Shown here: piece by piece, positions 61,605-64,000 of the stretch | Position numbering within the stretch: the first letter of the stretch is position 1 | Layout: each line of letters opens with the position of its first letter | Notes under the pieces: model-generated | Database searches by the model: none | The model's input: only the letters and a program-made list of their open reading frames with translations | Told to the model about the DNA's origin: nothing | Source of the DNA: Slackia exigua ATCC 700122 | GTDB lineage: Bacteria; Actinomycetota; Coriobacteriia; Coriobacteriales; Eggerthellaceae | Assembly (NCBI RefSeq): GCF_000162875.1 | Contig: NZ_GG700630.1 | Coordinates: 1,334,832 to 1,398,831, forward strand | Direction: 5' to 3' | DNA length: 64,000 nucleotides | Translations under genes and position numbers: made by a program

Positions 61605-62399
61605 ATGCGCCTCATCTCATGGAACGTGAACGGCTTGCGCGCCGTTGTGAAGAAGGGCTTCAATGAGGCGTTCGCCGCCCTCGACGCCGATGTGTTCGCC
61701 CTGCAGGAGACCAAGCTCCAGGAGGGCCAGATAGAGCTTGATCTGCCTGGATACGTGCAGAATTGGAGCTATGCCGAGAAGAAGGGCTATTCGGGCACCG
61801 CGGTCTTCTCGCGGGAAGAGCCGCTGCAGGTCGTGCATCACGTGGGCACGCCCGCCCTCGACACCGAAGGCCGCATATGCGCCTGCGAGTTCGAGAAGTT
61901 CTGGTTCGTGGACGTCTACACGCCCAATGCCCAGCCCGAGCTCGCACGCCTTGAGCATCGCATGGCCTGGGACGCCGCGTTCCGCGAATTCTGCAAGAAC
62001 CTTGAGGCAGGCGTCGTGCCCGAGGGGTTGGGATACGCTTCCGCCGAGCCCAAGCCCGTCATCATGTGCGGCGACTTCAACGTGGCGCACCAGGAGATCG
62101 ACCTCAAGAACCCGCGTTCCAACCGGGGCAATCCGGGCTTTTCCGACGAGGAGCGTTCGTCATTCACGTCGCTGCTCGACGCCGGCTTCGCCGATACGTT
62201 CCGCATGCTGCATCCCGATCTCGAGGGTGCGTATTCATGGTGGAGCTACCGCTTCAATGCGCGCAAGAACAACGCGGGGTGGCGCATCGACTACTTCCTC
62301 GTGAGCGACGCGCTGCGCGGCGCCATCGAATCGGCGTCCATCTATGACGAAGTGATGGGCAGCGACCACTGCCCGGTCGGGCTCGATATCGCCCTATAG
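61605..62399 (+). CDS. Exodeoxyribonuclease III / AP endonuclease
   Basis: A 264-residue enzyme of the ExoIII/APE1 family, cutting DNA at abasic sites and trimming 3' ends. SWNVNGLRA at the N terminus has the metal-binding Asn, LQETKLQ the catalytic Glu, CGDFNVAHQEIDL the catalytic Asp-x-Asn, and GSDHCPVGLDI the active-site Asp-His. FADTFRMLHP is standard. AAAGGG precedes ATG 61605 at eight bases. Probably co-transcribed with the upstream genes. Confidence 0.92.
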   Translation: MRLISWNVNGLRAVVKKGFNEAFAALDADVFALQETKLQEGQIELDLPGYVQNWSYAEKKGYSGTAVFSREEPLQVVHHVGTPALDTEGRICACEFEKFWFVDVYTPNAQPELARLEHRMAWDAAFREFCKNLEAGVVPEGLGYASAEPKPVIMCGDFNVAHQEIDLKNPRSNRGNPGFSDEERSSFTSLLDAGFADTFRMLHPDLEGAYSWWSYRFNARKNNAGWRIDYFLVSDALRGAIESASIYDEVMGSDHCPVGLDIAL

Positions 62400-62447
62400 G
62401 CTATAATCGTACGATTCTGCGGCAAAAGGGAAGGCCACGGCGCAATT

Positions 62448-62594
62448 GTGCGAGACAGCGTGAAGACAAGGGCCCGCCTTCAGAAGGCGGTGAGAAACAC
62501 GCTCCAGAGGGTGATGATCCTCGGGAGCGCGTTCTCGCTGTTCCTCCTCGGGCTCGTCGCCATCGTCGTCGTCGTCAAGGTTGTGATCGGATAG
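62448..62594 (+). CDS. Small membrane protein upstream of TrkH
   Basis: A 48-residue open frame starting at GTG. A basic stretch (KTRARLQKAVRNT) precedes one helix (about 23-47, MILGSAFSLFLLGLVAIV). Its stop lies two bases before the TrkH start, suggesting translational coupling. The ribosome site (AAGG 13 bases away) is poor, and other starts are possible. It may be a small K+-channel partner; unproven. Confidence 0.5.
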   Translation: MRDSVKTRARLQKAVRNTLQRVMILGSAFSLFLLGLVAIVVVVKVVIG

Positions 62595-62596
62595 CC

Positions 62597-64000
62597 ATGT
62601 GGCAGCGCTTCACATTCACCGATCTGCGCATCATCGCGCACTATCTGGGCGCTCTGACCATGTTCTTGGCCGTGGCCCTGTGCGTGCCGCTTGCCACTTC
62701 CGTTGTGATGCAGGAATGGAACGCGACCGAGCGGTATCTGTTCGGCATAGGCATCGCGCTGTTCATCGGGTCGGCCCTGCGCCTTGCCTACCTCGAGCCG
62801 CGCGCGCTCACCCAGCAGCAGGCCCTTGCCGTCACGGGGCTCGCGTGGCTTCTGCTCGCGCTGGTCGGCGCCATCCCCCTGTACATGTCGGGCCATTTCA
62901 TTTCGTATCTCGACGCGTTCTTCGAGGGCATGAGCGCATGGACCACCACGGGCGCGTCCATGATTCAGGACCTCGAGCATCTGTCCGCGGCCGATAACAT
63001 GTGGCGCTTCGTCATGCAGACGGTCGGGGGATTGGGCGTGGTCGTTATCGCCCTTTCGCTCGGCATCTTCGGCAGCTCGGGGGGCTCGTCGCTGTATGCG
63101 ACCGAAGGCCGAAGCGAGCACGTCATTCCGAACATCATCCAGACGACGCAGTTCATCGTGCGCGTGGCCGCCGTCGCCATCCTGACGGGAACGGTCGTGC
63201 TGTTCCTGGCATGCCTGGCCATCGGCATGGAACCTTCGCGCGCCCTGCTCAACGGCCTCTGGCTTTCGACCGCCTCGTTCAATACCGGCGGCATGTCGTC
63301 GATGAGCCTGGGCATCAATTACTATCACTCTTGGGGCATCGAGATCATCGTGCTCATGCTCATGCTTTTCGGCACGGTGAACTTCACGCTGTACAACGAA
63401 ATCTGGCGCGGCCGGATCGAGCATTTCTTCAAAGATATCGAGGTGCGCACCTCGGCGGTCTGGCTCATCGTCGTCGTGGGCGTGGTCACGACCGCCATCT
63501 GCGTTTCCGGGCGTTTCTCCGACCTTCCGACGCTCGTTCGGCGCGGCGTCTTCACGATCGTCTCCGCGTTCACCACCGCGGGCTTCCAGCCCATCACGTC
63601 GAACCAGCTGACGACCATCGTATCGTCGGGCGCGCTCATCGTGCTCGTGTTCGTGATGATCGTCGGCGGGTCTGCCGGCAGCACCTCGGGCGGCATCAAG
63701 GTGCTGCGCGTGGGAATCCTGGGCAAGGAGCTTGTCGCATACGTGAAAGACCTGCTGGCACCCGCGTCCGCGCGTCAGGTGGTCACGTTCTACCATGTGG
63801 GCAAGCGTCCCCTCAGCACTGCCCTCGTCCGTGCGAACCTCGCGGTGTTCCTGCTGTTCTTGGCGGCGCTCATGCTGACCACGATCGTGACGGTCGCGTT
63901 CGGATACGAAGCGTCGCCTGCGCTCTTCGAATCAGCATCCATGGTGTCGAACATCGGCATGTCGGCCGGCATCGTGCAGCCTGGCATGCCCGACGTGCTC
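62597..64000 (+). CDS. TrkH/KtrB potassium channel subunit, 3' truncated
   Basis: The first 468 residues of a membrane K+ transporter of the TrkH/KtrB family, running off the window. Repeated pore-loop motifs are visible: FEGMSAWTTTGAS (about 112), WLSTASFNTGGMSS (about 230), FTIVSAFTTAGFQP (about 325) and ASMVSNIGMSAG near the end. Glycine residues of the filter are present in each. VVIALSLGI and VGGSAGSTSGGIKVLRV (with the SxGGIK element near the intracellular gate) support the assignment. A TrkA/KtrA-type regulator would be expected downstream. Confidence 0.9.
   Translation, partial: MWQRFTFTDLRIIAHYLGALTMFLAVALCVPLATSVVMQEWNATERYLFGIGIALFIGSALRLAYLEPRALTQQQALAVTGLAWLLLALVGAIPLYMSGHFISYLDAFFEGMSAWTTTGASMIQDLEHLSAADNMWRFVMQTVGGLGVVVIALSLGIFGSSGGSSLYATEGRSEHVIPNIIQTTQFIVRVAAVAILTGTVVLFLACLAIGMEPSRALLNGLWLSTASFNTGGMSSMSLGINYYHSWGIEIIVLMLMLFGTVNFTLYNEIWRGRIEHFFKDIEVRTSAVWLIVVVGVVTTAICVSGRFSDLPTLVRRGVFTIVSAFTTAGFQPITSNQLTTIVSSGALIVLVFVMIVGGSAGSTSGGIKVLRVGILGKELVAYVKDLLAPASARQVVTFYHVGKRPLSTALVRANLAVFLLFLAALMLTTIVTVAFGYEASPALFESASMVSNIGMSAGIVQPGMPDVL

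Overview
The window looks like chromosome from an anaerobic, high-GC actinobacterium of the Coriobacteriia, most likely Eggerthellales and Slackia-like. This is an inference from codon use and gene content: a Tat-exported DmsAB-type molybdenum reductase, a multihaem lipoprotein fused to a sulfite-oxidase-type molybdenum domain, MptD-type ECF transporters, a CarD-like regulator and an actinobacterial-style wall-anchored protein. No rRNA, prophage, transposase or CRISPR array is visible. One tRNA (Leu, anticodon CAG) is present.

Layout. 1-5.4 kb: the 3' part of a large repetitive wall-anchored surface protein. 5.6-8.5 kb: Ppx/GppA phosphatase, a uracil-DNA-glycosylase-family protein, a paired SMR efflux system and a YbjQ-family protein. 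8.6-15.1 kb: a minus-strand cluster of five genes, an ECF module (S, T, A1A2) followed by a two-subunit exporter-fold ABC transporter. 15.2-17.1 kb: PAP2 phosphatase and an ArsB/NhaD-type permease. 17.2-21.2 kb: a molybdenum-enzyme neighbourhood in which the same Mo-co dimerisation Ig-like domain occurs three times: fused to a tyrosine phosphatase, at the end of a triple-haem sulfite-oxidase-like lipoprotein, and as a separate reading frame that seems cut from its partner by a -1 shift. 21.4-24.8 kb: MerR regulator, a DUF4143-type ATPase preceded by four 23-bp repeats, and a TRIC/UPF0126 channel. 25.1-29.8 kb: a DmsAB operon with a divergent degenerate-Fic, winged-helix regulator. 29.9-31.5 kb: CarD-like regulator and acyl-ACP thioesterase. 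31.5-39.1 kb: ilvA-leuA-leuC-leuD-leuB, with an ABC ATPase and ridA upstream. 39.3-43.7 kb: PadR/DUF2812 pair, homoserine dehydrogenase, a secreted nuclease lipoprotein and flavodoxin. 43.9-51.7 kb: a second ECF-plus-exporter cluster in which the two exporter subunits are fused, with a divergent AraC regulator. 51.8-55.8 kb: tRNA-Leu, pyridoxamine kinase, zinc alcohol dehydrogenase, a G3E GTPase and a small membrane protein. 56-64 kb: serS followed by envelope-type genes, exonuclease III and a TrkH channel that runs off the window.

The most interesting signal is a shared 16-bp inverted repeat, GTTAG-N6-(C/G)TAAC, found before ECF cluster 1 (15066), before flavodoxin inside its promoter (43094) and between ECF cluster 2 and its AraC gene (50592). 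I propose that the two ECF/exporter-fold clusters and flavodoxin form one metal-responsive regulon, probably for uptake of an iron or haem-like chelate. The sequence shows the motif and the gene families; the substrate and the regulator are inference.
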